Shown: positions 38,561-50,160 of the stretch, piece by piece | Layout of the letters: each line of letters opens with the position of its first letter | How positions within the stretch are numbered: the stretch's first letter is position 1 | Source: Bubalus kerabau | Lineage: Eukaryota > Chordata > Mammalia > Artiodactyla > Bovidae | Direction of reading: 5' to 3' | NCBI RefSeq assembly: GCF_029407905.1 | Contig: NW_026577882.1 | Location: 1,984,001 to 2,048,000 of the forward strand | Length of the DNA: 64,000 bases | The notes under the pieces: generated by a model | Databases searched by the model: none | What the model was told of the DNA's origin: nothing | The model's input: the letters and a program-made list of their open reading frames with translations, nothing else | Position numbers and translations under genes: made by a program

Positions 38561-39014
38561 AAGGGAACTGGGACTGCGTGGAGCAGGGAACCAAGTATTC
38601 CGCCTTCTGTGGGCATATTCTCGGAGCTCCCCAACCTGGCGGTCGCAGAAAGGCCTTGCCTTTGGGGTCAAGGCCTTTACCGCTCCACCCCTCTGCTGAA
38701 AAATCTCAGAGTCTGCGCGGTTCTTCCAAGCAGCCTAGTGTCCGCTGGAAGTCCAAGGGACAGAACACTGAACTCTGGCCGTCTGGCCCAGCCCTGCTTC
38801 TGGCACTTTGTAAGCCAGTGGGCCCTTGAGCACCTGCTGGGATGGGAAAGGGAAGGGTCCATGGATTGCACCCTAGAAACTTAGTAGGGTGCATGGATTT
38901 CAAGCCCTGGTGGCCGCCCAGGCAGCAAAGAAGGGGGGAGGGCACCTTGCTGCCCTTACATGGCAGAATCTGTGGTTGTCCAGCTGCGTGGGCCTTTTCA
39001 TGAGAACCCTGTGC

Positions 39015-39020
39015 AATAAA
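39015..39020 (+). terminator. AATAAA polyadenylation signal, M copy 1
   Basis: AATAAA in GTGCAATAAAAGTTT. The equivalent at 60217-60222 is intact; the one in M copy 2 (near 43468) is AATAAC. No test of cleavage is possible from sequence. Confidence 0.4.
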
Positions 39021-40574
39021 AGTTTGGTGTTTTGGAACTGAATAATTAGAACGTGTAAAAGCTTTAAATTATGTGGTGGTGTAATTAAAAAACAAAACAA
39101 AACAAAACCAAGCTCCAAGTGTTTTGCAAATGGAGGTTTAAATATTGAAGGACTGTATTCCTTGCACTGTGGCATTCTATCAAGAAGTGTGCAGGATTTT
39201 TTTTTTTTTTTAAGAAAAGTGTTCGAAGTGAGGGAAACAGGAAACCCAGAGGTGCCCCTGTATTTTGGGGAAGGCCTTAGGAGGTCACTTGGAAATGCTG
39301 CTGGCTGTGCGGGAGCGGGGCAGATGGGCTGTGCAGGCTTGTCCTTTGCATGGATGTTCTTGTGTGTGGAAACCCAGCTCGGAGCCATCTCCTGATGTGT
39401 AAGAATTTCGCAGACAAACCTTGAGCTAAGCAATGCATTTTTTCCGAAGAAAATGTTTGTCTTAAGCGATGTAAATATCCTATGTATTTCCGCTAGACTC
39501 TGGCTTCAGGTCGGTTCCCCCAAAAGGCTCAGAAGCGATTTGAACAAAACAGCATGTTTTCCTCCTAGCTTGTTCTCCTTATCTATGTTAAGGAAATGAT
39601 ATATTTGCCTGCAATACTGCCTTTCTTCAAGATTCATGTCAATCAAGTTTTGGCCCGGGATGACTCACCTGCTGCCAATATTATCTCAATGCATGTCGTG
39701 GGGGAGGGGCCTGGTGCCATTCCCTGAAACAGTTCCTTTCTTTCCTTAGCTGACTGCTAGTGCCTGTAGAATATCTGGCTAGAGACCAGCAGGGCGTACA
39801 CCCCGCCTCAAGTCTAAGTCAGCAGCTTTCTCTATCTCAGTTATACTTTAATAACACTTGATGACACAAAAGCTCTGAGCGATCAAATCATATCAAATCT
39901 TCATTTCAGATTGAAGATGCATTCCATGGTATTGCCATCTTAAGTCTTTCCATTGTTATGGAATACCTGTCCATGTATTCAGGATAGTTTTCAGCCAGGG
40001 TGTATAAGTTCCAGTGTGCCAGTCTTGTCATCCTCGTTACATCCATGGCAAAGTGTTGTATTCATGTTGACATTATTGAAAGGGAATTTTTTATAATTCC
40101 CTTTCAGATTATTATCTGCTAATATATACAGAAAAAACTGTGTAATCTTTCGTTTTTATCAGTTTGGACAGCTTGATAGTTGTCTTTAATTTCTTTCCTT
40201 TCTTATGCTTTAAGATTTTCCGGGCACATACATGTACTGCCTCACCCCTAATCTCAGTCATGTGTGCAAAGAACTTCTGTCCTTTATTTGTTTACTTATT
40301 TTTTGCAACATTGAATTCGTTTTGACTATGCTGGGTCTCTGGTGCAAGATGGAAGTTGCTAGGACCTCTGGACTGCAGTCTTCCATCTCTTATTGACCTC
40401 TTGTTGACCTCTGCAGAATCCTGGTTGGCGGGAGCTTGTTAGTTCCTTGTTCCTTACCAGGACCTCCTGTGGTAAGTGTTTTTCTCTTCTCTGTTGCCTG
40501 GTAAGGGTGGATGGTCATTGGCATCCCAAAGCTAGCAAGAAGTCAATTATTTAGGCAGGCTTGTGCATAGATAT

Positions 40575-40872
40575 GGGAGAAGGCAATGGCACCCCACTCC
40601 AGTACTCTTGCGTGGAAAATCCCATGGATGGAGGAGCCTGGTAGGCTGCAGTCCATGGGGTCGCTAAGACTCGGGCACCACTGAACGACTTCACGTTCAC
40701 TTTTCACTTTCATGCATGGGAGGAGGAAATGGCAACCCACTCCAGTGTTCTTGCCTAGAGAACCCCAGGGACTGCGGGGCCTGGTGGGCTGCCGTCTATG
40801 GGGTCGCACAGAGTCGGACACGACTGAAACCACTTAGCAGCAGCAGCGGCGGCGGCAGCAGCAGCAGAAGCA
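40575..40872 (+). mobile_element. Bov-A2 SINE with AGC tail
   Basis: Two related monomers in tandem, beginning GGGAGAAGGCAATGGCACC and GGAGGAAATGGCAACCC, each ending in GGGTCG-type sequence, as in ruminant Bov-A2. The 3' tail is an imperfect AGC/GGC microsatellite (40842-40872). The target-site duplication is GTGCATAGATAT at 40563-40574 and GTGCATCGATAT at 40873-40884. The orthologous copy is at 61797-62069, so insertion predates the block duplication. Confidence 0.92.
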
Positions 40873-41551
40873 GTGCATCGATATCAAAAGGGCTGCAAAC
40901 AGTCAGGAAGGATCACATATGTCACCGTGAAACACTACTTCTCCACTTAGCCAAAGCTAACAAAAGATTTCTGTTCTAGGTCAACCTAGAAGAGATCACT
41001 TAAGAGGTAAAGAAACTTAAACTCCATTAGCAAAGGCAGTTCGACATCTCAAGAAAACTTGTGCTAGGCACAGAACTCTTTTCTGGGGGTCCACTTTCCC
41101 TACAACCTCCTTATCCCATTCTGTACCCATTCCTTTGCTTCTCCCATCCTGAAACTGCCACCTGTAAGACAGAACTACTTCGTTTTCCTTCCTCAAGTGC
41201 CATTGCATTCCACATACTTTCTTGTAATAACAAGTCATACATTTCCCTTCAGCAACCAAGAACTGACTTTTATATTGGCATTGGCTATAGCCCGCCCCCC
41301 TCCCCCCACCCCCAAGAACAGAACAAAACAAACCAAAACAATTGCTTTCTTACATTTAACATGTCAGGATGGTGCCAGACACTATTCATGGAGAGTCAAA
41401 AATCTCTTTTGTTTCTGTGTAAAAGGGAGGTCCTTTCAAGTCGTGAATGTTTCAGAACTTTCATTTATTTGGAAATGACCTAGCTATTCAATACACTGTC
41501 GTCACAAGGATAGAAACTCGGGTAACCAAAACACCTGGAGAAACGTTTGTT

Positions 41552-41731
41552 AGTTCAGTTCAGTTCAGTTGCTCAGTCGTGTCTGACTCTTTGGGACCCC
41601 GTGGCCTGAAGGACGCTAGGCTTCCTTGTCCGTCACCAACTCCAGGGGCTTGCTCAAACTCATGTCCATCGAGTCAGTGATGCCATACAACCATCGTATC
41701 CTCTGTCATCCCCTTCTCCTCTGCCTTCAAT
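41552..41731 (+). mobile_element. Bov-tA SINE fragment
   Basis: Starts with repeated AGTTC and reads GCTCAGTCGTGTCTGACTC then CATCGAGTCAGTGATGCCAT, the tRNA-derived 5' part of Bov-tA elements. It stops at CTTCAATC without the usual 3' half, so it is truncated. The same truncation occurs at 62788-62968. Confidence 0.85.
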
Positions 41732-42490
41732 CAAGACTATGAGAGGCAGATATTTTAGAGTATAATTATTGTAAAGAGTTTGTCTAAAAGCTCATATCAC
41801 ATTTACATTTTTTACTTTTGTTGTTGTCGTTTCCAGGTAGTTTCTTGCTGACAAGCTTGTGACAGATATAACAATCGAGCAATTTTTACCTCAAAAGAAA
41901 CCTAGGCACTATGAACATGTTGTGCTTAATGTTGTTGACTCTTAGACATGTCTATAATGGAGGAGCAAAACCAAAAATACTAGATATTTAATATTGACTA
42001 GTTCCCAGTTCACGGCACTCTGACATCCATTTAGGTCAATGTTTTCTTGTATTTCCAGCAGTTTGATTTGGAAGGGCTGCCTTGTCTTGAGACCATTGAT
42101 ATCAGAACACAGAACTTGAGCAATATTATCAAAAAACACAAGGCTCACACTGACACATACCTTAATCCAAACAGACAGACAAGACATCTTCCAGGTTTCC
42201 GCCTGAGATTTAAAATATTTCTTTGAGCCAGTCCTCTGGGGAGTGGGGGGATGGGGGTGGCAGTGAGGCAGGCTTGGGTAACAAGCTAATTGTTGGTCAT
42301 TGCATATGCAAAGAACCAGCTTTCCGGGTTCCAAGGAAAAATGTTTCCTTGGTAACCAACTTTGTCTGGTTCTATAGAATATCATGGCCCTCCTAGGTCA
42401 GGTCATCTTGCCTTTTTGTAGTCCTCGTTTTATCCCTAAATCATAGACAGCTTGGATTGTCTCTGTGGGGTGTATGTATTGTCCTCATGT

Positions 42491-43478
42491 TTGACCTGGC
42501 GGCAGCAGCGAGGTCCGAGAGCCTCTCCTGGAACCGGGCGTGGGGAAGGGGCTCACCGGGAGCCACTGGTGAAGATGGGCAGCGCCCCTGGAGCGCGGCA
42601 GGGGCGGGGCGAACCCGGGCGGCGCAGGGCGGGTGTTGGCTCCTGGCGGGGGTGGGGGAGGGCTTCCCAGTTGTGCTCTCGGAGATGGCCACTGCGACTG
42701 GAAACGCTCCGGGAGCGCAGCCAGGGTGGGGTAAACCTGGGCTGCACAGGTCGAGATTCCGCTCGCTGTGGGTGGGTGGTCGGTCCCTGTTATGCTCCCG
42801 GGGGTCGCCAATGTGACTGGGAACCCGCCGGGAGCCCGGCAGGGCCGGGGCGAAACCTGGCGGCACGTGGCCAGGTGGGGGTCCGTTCGCAGCAGGGGTC
42901 GGCTCCTGGCGGGGGTGGGGGAGGGCTTTCCCGATGTACTGTTGGGGGTCGCCATTGCGGCTGGGAATGCCCATTTCGTGAACTCCTGGATCCCCAAGGA
43001 TCGGCATCCATTGGCCACAGCGGAGGGGTGCGGAACACAGGTAAGGGAACGGGGACTGCCTGGAGCAGGGAACCATGTATTCCGCCCTGTGTTGGCACAG
43101 TCTCAGAGCTCCCCAACCTGGCGGTCGCAGAAAGGCCTCGCCTTTGGGGTCAAGGGCTTTACCGCTCCACCCCTCTGCTGAAAAACCTTAGAGTCTGGGC
43201 GGTTTTCCCAAGCAGCCTAGTGTCCGCTGGAAGTCCAAGGGACAGAACCCTGAATTCTGGCCGGCTGGCCCAGCCCTTCTTCTGGCACTTTGTAGGCCAG
43301 CGGGCCCTGGAGCACCTGCTAGGATGGGAAAGGGAAGGGTACGCGAATTGCACCCTGGTGGCCACCGAGGCAGCAAAGAAGTGGGGAGGGCACCTTACTG
43401 CCCTTTAATGGCAGACAGAATCTGTGGATGTCCTGCTGCGTGGGCCTTTTCATGGGGACCTTGTGCAATAACAGTTTA
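42491..43478 (+). repeat. GC-rich module M, copy 2
   Basis: Homologous to M copy 1 with an offset of 4482 bp (GAGCAGGGAACCA at 38581 and 43063), so M+U forms a ~4.48-kb tandem unit. Its 5' side extends further upstream than copy 1 (CCTGGCGGCAGCAGCGAGG near 42497), showing that copy 1 lost its 5' end at the S/L junction. GC-rich repeat landmarks lie at 42666, 42785 and 42930. Splice donor GT is at 43041-43042. The AATAAA equivalent is AATAAC. It ends abruptly at ~43478 against satellite (CCGGTGACCTTAGGG). A 318-codon open frame here (42452-43408) is broken in the other copies. Confidence 0.7.
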
Positions 43479-46400
43479 CCGGTGACCTTAGGGAACTTCC
43501 CAGTGTGCTTCTGACAGATGAGGGATGCTGTGGAGTTGGCGGGGCCTCTCAGGACTCCGCTGGGTTTGGCGCAATGGAAGAGGGCCTCATCTCCAGGGAA
43601 GGCAGGAACCTCAGGCTTCCTCTCCGTTTCGGACTCCGACCGCAGGGTCCCTGCAGAGTTGGGACAAGAGAGTCAGGAATCGTCTTGTCTGAGGAAGGGA
43701 ACTCCGCTTGCCTCTGGAGGTGCTCAGGGGGTCTCAGGCCCCTTGTTGAGCTGTGTGTGGAACCTGCGGGTGTTTCCAGACGATGCACAACAGTGACAGT
43801 GCCCCTTCGTGTTGTGCCTTCACCCACTAGCTTGCCTTCGAAGATGTGTCTGGGCCTCGGGTTCTTTTCAAGAGCGGACAGGGAAATTGGGGTCTTTCGG
43901 CATGTGGGACCACCCACGGGGCTAGTCTCAAATTTCCTAGTGAGGCCGGCTTCATCCTGAGGTGTGCCGGGAAGGCCGGGGACCCTTCAAGACAACGCAG
44001 GGGGATCGACTCTCCTGTCGCCATCAGGAGGGGAGAAGGGGCTCAGATGAAGTGGGGCCGGAACCCTCGGTGTTACCCTCGAGGGAAACCGGCGTGTGGG
44101 GGACTTTTGGGGGATGCATGAAAGGAGTCAGGTACCGTTTCGCACTTCAGGACAGAACCTAGGACTTCCCTTGAGACGCCGTAGCGGGCAAGGGCCTCAT
44201 CTTGCGTAGACGTTGGAACCATGTGGATTTTCTCGAGTTGCGGCGGGATTCTAGAGTTACGACGGGGATTTCAGGCTTCCTCTTGTATTGGCCCCGAGAA
44301 GCCTAATCTTCCATTCGAGTTGCGAGGGAAAGCTGGGGTTTGCACTCGAGTCACTGCAGGGCCAAAGAGACCTCATCTATGTCTGTGTCCGGGACATAAC
44401 GTTCCTCTCAAGGGAAGACAGGGATCTCGGGGTGGCATTCCAGACTCCCCCGGGGAGTCAGGCCTCGTCTCGAGGGCAAGCAAAGGATGCCGCTCTCCTC
44501 TCAAGTCGCGACGCAGATCTCTTGGAGCCCACTGAGTGGCCTCAAGGGAGTCAGGCCTCCTCTTCAGTGTGGAGAGAGGACTCGGGATTGCGCTCTGGGT
44601 AAGGGAAGAAAAGAAGGCCCTCACCTCGCGAGGACGGGGGCTTCTCAGGGGTTTCCTCGAGCTGTGGCGCCCGTGGGGGTTTTCTCACGAGGCACGACGA
44701 GGATCTCAGGGAGCCTCTCGTGCGGCGCCAGGGAAGTCAGGTCTCCGTGCCCGTGGCGAGGGGGAGCGCGTCCTGGCTCTCAAGTCATGGGAGGGGACTA
44801 GGGCCTCTAGACGCGTTGAAGAAGGACTCTCGAGGTCTTTCTTGGGGGGCGGCGGGAAACCCTCGTTTCCCTCGCCTTCTGCCGGAGACCTTAGGGAACT
44901 TCCCAGGGTGACTCTGAGAGGCGAGGCATCCTGTGGAGTTGGCGGGGCCTCTCGGGACTCCACTGGGTCTTGCGCAACGGAAGAGGGCCTCACCTCGAGG
45001 GGAGGCAGCAACCTCAGGCTTCCTCTCCGTTTCGGACTCCGACCGCAGGGTCCCTGCAGAGTTGGGACAGGAGAGTCAGGCCTCGTCTTGACTGAGGAAG
45101 GGAACCGTGCTTGCCTCTCGAGTTGTTCAGTGGGTCTCAGGCTCCTCGTCGAGCTTTCTGTGGAAACCGCAGGCCTTTGCGGACGATGCACGGGGGTGGC
45201 AGTGCCCCTTCGTGTTGTGCCTTCCCCCACAGTGTTGCCTTCGAAGAGGGGTCCGGGCCTCGGGTCCTTCTCAAGGGCGGACCGGGGAATCGGGGTCGTT
45301 CGGCATGTGGCACCACCCACGTGGCTCGTCTCGAATTTCCTCGTGAGACCGGCCTCATCCTGAGGTGCGCCGGGAAGGCCGGGAACCCCTTCCAGACCAC
45401 GCAGGGGAATCGCCTCTCCTGTCGCGATCAGGAGGGGAGAAGGGGCTCAGAGGAAGCGGTGCCGGGACCCTCGGTGTTGCCCTCGAGGGACCCCGGCATG
45501 TCGGGGGACTTTTGGGGGTCGCAGGAAGGCTGTCAGGGACCGTTTCGCCCTTCAGGGCGGTACAGGGGACTTCCCTTGAGACGCCGTCGCGGGCAAGGGC
45601 CTCCTCTTGCCAAGAGGTGGGAACCACGTGGTTTTTCTCGAGTTGCGGCGGGGATCTCAGCCTTCCCCTTGGGTTGACCCTGGGAAGCCCAATCTTCCCC
45701 TCGGGTTGCGAGGGAAAGCTGGGGGTTGCGCTTGAGTCACTGCAGGCCTGAAGAGACCTCACCTAGGCGTGTATCCGGGACCTAATATTCCTCTCCAGGG
45801 AAGGCAGGGATCTCGGGGTTGCATTCCAGGCTCCCCCGGGGAGTCAGGCCTCGTCTCGAGGGGAAGCCAAGGACTCCGCTCTCCTCTCTACTCGCGACGC
45901 GGGTCTCTTGGAGCCCCCTGAGCGGCCTCAAGGGAGTCCAGCCTCCTCTTCCGATTGGAGAGAGGACCCGGGATTGCTCTCCAGGACATGCAGGAAAAGA
46001 AGGCCCTAAGCTCGCGAGGACGGGGGCGTCTCAGGTGTTTCCTCGAGCTGCGGCGCCCGTGGGGGTTTTCTCCCGAGGCACGACGAGGATCTCAGGGAGC
46101 CTCTCGTGAGGCGCCAGGGAAGTCAGGTCTCCATGCGCGTGGCGAGGGGGAGCGCGTCCTGGCTCTCGAGTCACGGGAGGGGACTAGGGCCTCGAGACGC
46201 GTTGAAGAAGGACTCTCGAGGTCTTTCTTGGGGTGCCGCGGGAAACCCTCGTTTCCCTCGCCTTCTGCCGGGGACCTTAGGGAACTTCCCAGGGTGCCTC
46301 TGAGAGGCGAGGGATCCTGTGGAGGTGGCGGGGCCCCTCGGGACTCCGCTGGGTCTGGTGCAACGGAAGAGGGCCTCACCTCGAGGGGAGGCAGGAACCT

Positions 46401-49400
46401 CAGGCTTTCTCTCCGTTTCGGACTCCGACCGCAGGGTCCCTGCACAGTTGGGACAGGAGCGTCAGGCCTCGTCTTGTCTGAGGAAGGGAACCCCGCTGGA
46501 TTCTCGAGTTGCTCGGGGGGTCTCTGGCCCCTCGTCGAGCTGTGTGTGGAACCCGCGGGTCTTTGCGGACGATGCACGGGGGTGGCAGTGCCCCTTCGTG
46601 TTGTGCCTTCACCCACAGGGTTGCCTTCGAAGAGGGGTCCGGGCCTCGGGTCCTTCTCAAGAGCGGACCGGGGAATCGGGGGCGTTCGGCATGTGGCCCC
46701 ACCCACGTGGCTCGTCTCCAATTTCCTCGTGAGACCGGCCTCATCCTGTGGTGCGCCGAAAAGGCCGGGAACCCCTTCCAGACCACGCAGGGGAATCGCC
46801 TCTCCTGTCGCGATCAGGAGGGGAGAAGGGGCTCAGAGGAAGCGGTGCCGGGACCCTCGGTGTTCCCCTCGGGGGACCCCGGCATGTCGGGGGACTTTTG
46901 GGGGTCGCAGGAAGGCTGTCAGGGACCGTTTCGCCCTTCAGGGCGGTACAGGGGACTTCCCTTGAGACGCCGTCGCGGGCAAGGGCCTCCTCTTGCCAAG
47001 AGGTGGGAACCACATGGTTTTTCTCGAGTTGCGGCGGGGATCTCAGCCTTCCCCTTGGGTTGACCCTGGGAAGCCCAATCTTCCCCTCGGGTTGCGAGGG
47101 AAAGCTGGGGGTTGCGCTCGAGTCACTGCAGGCCTAAAGAGACCTCACCTAGGCGTGTATCCGGGACCTAATATTCCTCTCCAGGGAAGGCAGGGATCTC
47201 GGGGTTGCATTCCAGGCTCCCCCGGGGAGTCAGGCCTCGTCTCGAGGGGAAGCCAAGGACTCCGCTCTCCTCTCTACTCGCGACGCGGGTCTCTTGGAGC
47301 CCCCTGAGCGGCCTCAAGGGAGTCCAGCCTCCTCTTCCGATTGGAGAGAGGACCCGGGATTGCTCTCCAGGACATGCAGGAAAAGAAGGCCCTAAGCTCG
47401 CGAGGACGGGGGCGTCTCAGGTGTTTCCTCGAGCTGCGGCGCCCGTGGGGGTTTTCTCCCGAGGCACGACGAGGATCTCAGGGAGCCTCTCGTGAGGCGC
47501 CAGGGAAGTCAGGTCTCCATGCGCGTGGCGAGCGGGAGTGCGTCCTGGCTCTCGAGTCACGGGAGGGGACTAGGGCCTCGAGACGCGTTGAAGAAGGACT
47601 CTCGAGGTCTTTCTTGGGGGGCCGCGGGAAACCCTCGTTTCCCTCGCCTTCTGCCGGGGACCTTAGGGAACTTCCCAGGGTGCCTCTGAGAGGCGAGGGA
47701 TCCTGTGGAGGTGGCGGGGCCCCTCGGGACTCCGCTGGGTCTGGCGCAACGGAAGAGGGCCTCACCTCGAGGGGAGGCAGGAACCTCAGGCTTCCTCTCC
47801 GTTTCGGACTCCGCCCGCAGGGTCCCTGCAGAGTTGGGACAGGAGAGTCAGGCCTCGTCTTGTCTGAGGAAGGGAACCCCGCTGGCCTCTCGAGTTGCTC
47901 AGGGGGTCTCAGGCCCCTCGTCGAGCTGTGTGTGGAACCCGCGGGTCTTTGCGGACGATGCACGGGGGTGGCAGTGCCCCTTTGTGTTGTGCCTTCACCC
48001 ACAGGGTTGCCTTCGAAGAGGGGTCCGGGCCTCGGGTCCTTCTCAAGGGCGGACCGGGGAATCGGGGGCGTTCGGCATGTGGCACCACCCACGTGGCTCG
48101 TCTCGAATTTCCTCGTGAGACCGGCCTCATCCTGAGGTGCGCCGGGAAGGCCGGGGACCCCTTCTAGACCACGCAGGGGAATCGCCTCTCCTGTCGCGAT
48201 CACGAGGGGAGAAGGGGCTCAGAGGAAGCGGTGCCGGGACCCTCGGTGTTCCCCTCGGGGGACCCCGGCGTGTCGGGGGACTTTTGGGGGTCGCAGGAAC
48301 GCTGTCAGGGACCGTTTCGCCCTTCAGGGCGGAACAGGGACTTCCCTTGAGACGCCGTCGCGGGCAAGGGCCTCATCTTGCCAAGAGGTGGGAACCACGT
48401 GGTTTTTCTCGAGTCGCGGCGGCATTCTCGAGTTACGACGGGGATCTCAGCCTTCCACTTGGGTTGGCCCTGGGAAGCCCAATCTTCCCCTCGGGTTGCG
48501 AGGGAAAGCTGGGGGTTGCGCTCGAGTCACTGCAGGGCCGAAGAGACCTCACCTAGGCGTGTGTCCGGGACCTAATATTCCTCTCCAGGGAAGGCAGGGA
48601 TCTCGGGGTTGCATTCCAGGCTCCCCCGGGGAGTCAGGCCTCGTCTCGAGGGGAAGCCAAGGACTCCGCTCTCCTCTCGAGTCGCGACGCGGGTCTCTTG
48701 GAGCCCCCTGAGCGGCCTCAAGGGAGTCCAGCCTCCTCTTCCGTTTGGAGAGAGGACCCGGGATTGCTCTCCAGGCCATGCAGGAAAAGAAGGCCCTCAG
48801 CTCGCGAGGACGGGGGCGTCTCAGGGGTTTCCTCGAGCTGCGGTGCCCGTGGGGGTTTTCTCCCGAGGCACGACGAGGATCTCAGGGAGCCTCTCGTGCG
48901 GCGCCAGGGAAGTCAGGTCTCCATGCGCGTGGCGAGGGGGAGCGCGTCCTGGCTCTCGAGTCACGGGAGGGGACTAGGGCCTCGAGACGCGTTGAAGAAG
49001 GACTCTCGAGGTCTTTCTCGGGGGGCGGCGGGAAACCCTCGTTTCCCTCTCCTTCTGCCGGGGACCTTAGGGAACTTCCCAGGGTGCCTCTGAGAGGCGA
49101 GGGATCCTGTGGAGGTGGCGGGGCCCCTCGGGACTCCGCTGGGTCTGGCGCAACGGAAGAGGGCCTCACCTCGAGGGGAGGCAGGAACCTCAGGCTTCCT
49201 CTCCGTTTCGGACTCCGACCGCAGGGTCCCTGCAGAGTTGGGACAGGAGAGTCAGGCCTCGTCTTGTCTGAGGAAGGGAACCCCGCTGGCCTCTCGAGTT
49301 GCGCAGGGGGTCCCTCGTCGAACTGTGTGTGGAACCCGCGGGTCTTTGTGGACGATGCACGGGGGTGGCAGTGCCCCTTCGTGTTGTGCCTTCACCCACA

Positions 49401-50160
49401 GGGTTGCCTTCGAAGAGGGGTCCGGGCCTCGGGTCCTTCTCAAGGGCGGACCGGGGAATCGGTGGCGTTCGGCATGTGGCCCCACCCACGTGGCTCGTCT
49501 CGAATTTCCTCGTGAGACCGGCCTCATCCTGAGGTGCGCCGGGAAGGCCGGGAACCCCTTCCAGACCACGCAGGGGATTCGCCTCTCCTGTCGTGATCAG
49601 GAGGGGAGAAGGGGCTCAGAGGAAGCGGTGCCGGGACCCTCATTGTTCCCCTCGAGGGAACCCGGCTGTCGGGGGACTTTTGGGGGTCGCAGGAAGGCTG
49701 TCAGGGACCGTTTCGCCCTTCAGGGCGGAAAAGGGCACTTCCCTTGGATGCCGTCGCGGGCAAGGGCCTCATCTTGCCAAGAGGTGGGAACCACGTGGTT
49801 TTTCTCGAGTTGCGGCGGGATTCTCGAGTTACGACGGGGATCTCAGCCTTCCCCTTGGGTTGGCCCTGGGAAGCCCAATCTTCCCCTCGAGTTGCGAGGG
49901 AAAGCTGGGGGTTGCGCTCGGGTCACTGTAGGGCCGAAGAGACCTCACCTAGGCGTGTGTCCGGGACCTAATATTCGTCTCCAGGGAAGGCAGGGATCTC
50001 GGGGTTGCTTTCCAGGCTCCCCCGGGGAGTCAAGCCTCGTCTCGAGGGGACGCCAAGGACTCCGCTCTCCTCTCGAGTCGGCACGCGGGTCTCTTGGAGC
50101 CCCCTGAGTGGCCTCAAGGGAGTCCAGCCTCCTCTTCCGTTTGGAGAGAGGACTCGTGAT
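43479..50160. repeat. 1.4-kb satellite array, type B (CpG-rich, homogeneous)
   Basis: Starts mid-monomer. Landmark CCGTTTCGGA at 43624, 45027, 46413, 47799 and 49203 gives periods 1403, 1386, 1386 and 1404 bp. The first monomer (43.5-44.6 kb) is intermediate between types A and B. Monomers from ~44.6 kb on are very similar and keep most CpGs, so they are recently homogenised. Long overlapping open frames on both strands recur at the same monomer phase; high GC explains the lack of stops. Confidence 0.9.
45100..47870. repeat. Two near-identical 1386-bp satellite monomers
   Basis: Neighbouring monomers share a private 19-bp deletion (near 45651 and 47036, between CGGCGG and CGACGG of the normal monomer). 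They also share private changes: GTGTATCCGGG, CTCTCTACTCGCGAC, TTCCGATTGGAG, CCAGGACATGCAG and CTCGTGAGGCGCC. This is the youngest visible unit duplication in the window. Confidence 0.85.

Larger units (their letters stand above)
38136..39030 (+). repeat. GC-rich module M, copy 1
   Basis: Begins inside a truncated S/L unit after GGGAAGGTACCTGG. Three ~118-bp GC-rich repeats follow: CCCAGTTGTGCTC-type motif at 38210, 38328 and 38447, each near CGGGAGCGC and GGGGCGGGG. Next comes a block ending in CACAG/GTAAGG with donor GT at 38559-38560, then ~450 bp of less GC-rich sequence to AATAAA at 39015-39020. The first ~500 bp look like a CpG island with GC boxes. Other copies are at 42.5, 59.3 and 63.7 kb. 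Could be a repeated promoter/first exon or part of a satellite unit; function unknown. No open frame is preserved across copies. Confidence 0.7.
39031..42490. other. Lower-copy spacer U, copy 1
   Basis: AT-richer, non-satellite sequence between two M modules, matched by 60231-63730 (offset 21.20-21.24 kb). It holds a CAAAA run near 39098, a T run near 39199, a Bov-A2 SINE, an AGC microsatellite and a Bov-tA SINE fragment. No other recognisable gene. The best minus-strand open frame (41942-42385) is frameshifted in the other copy, so I do not call it. The sequence between SINEs and M looks like ordinary intronic or intergenic DNA. An alternative is that M+U is a repeat unit of another bovine satellite (the 1.709 family is reported to contain dispersed repeats); this needs a library search. 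Confidence 0.7.

Noticed and set aside
41552..41731. tRNA gene
   Set aside because: The tRNA-like sequence is the 5' part of a truncated Bov-tA SINE, present in the same context in both blocks.
41942..42385. 147-codon minus-strand open frame in U copy 1
   Set aside because: The second copy (63178-63626) is split by a frameshift at the G-run, and no domain is visible.
42452..43408. 318-codon open frame across M copy 2
   Set aside because: Gly/Arg/Pro-rich low-complexity translation from a GC-rich repeat. It reads through the conserved splice donor, and the matching frames in copies 1 and 3 are interrupted; the in-frame ATG at 42588 is GTG in copy 4.
38136..43478. M copies as the two LTRs of an endogenous retrovirus with U as the interior
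   Set aside because: U has no gag, pol or env similarity, and M lacks TG...CA termini, a primer binding site and a target-site duplication.
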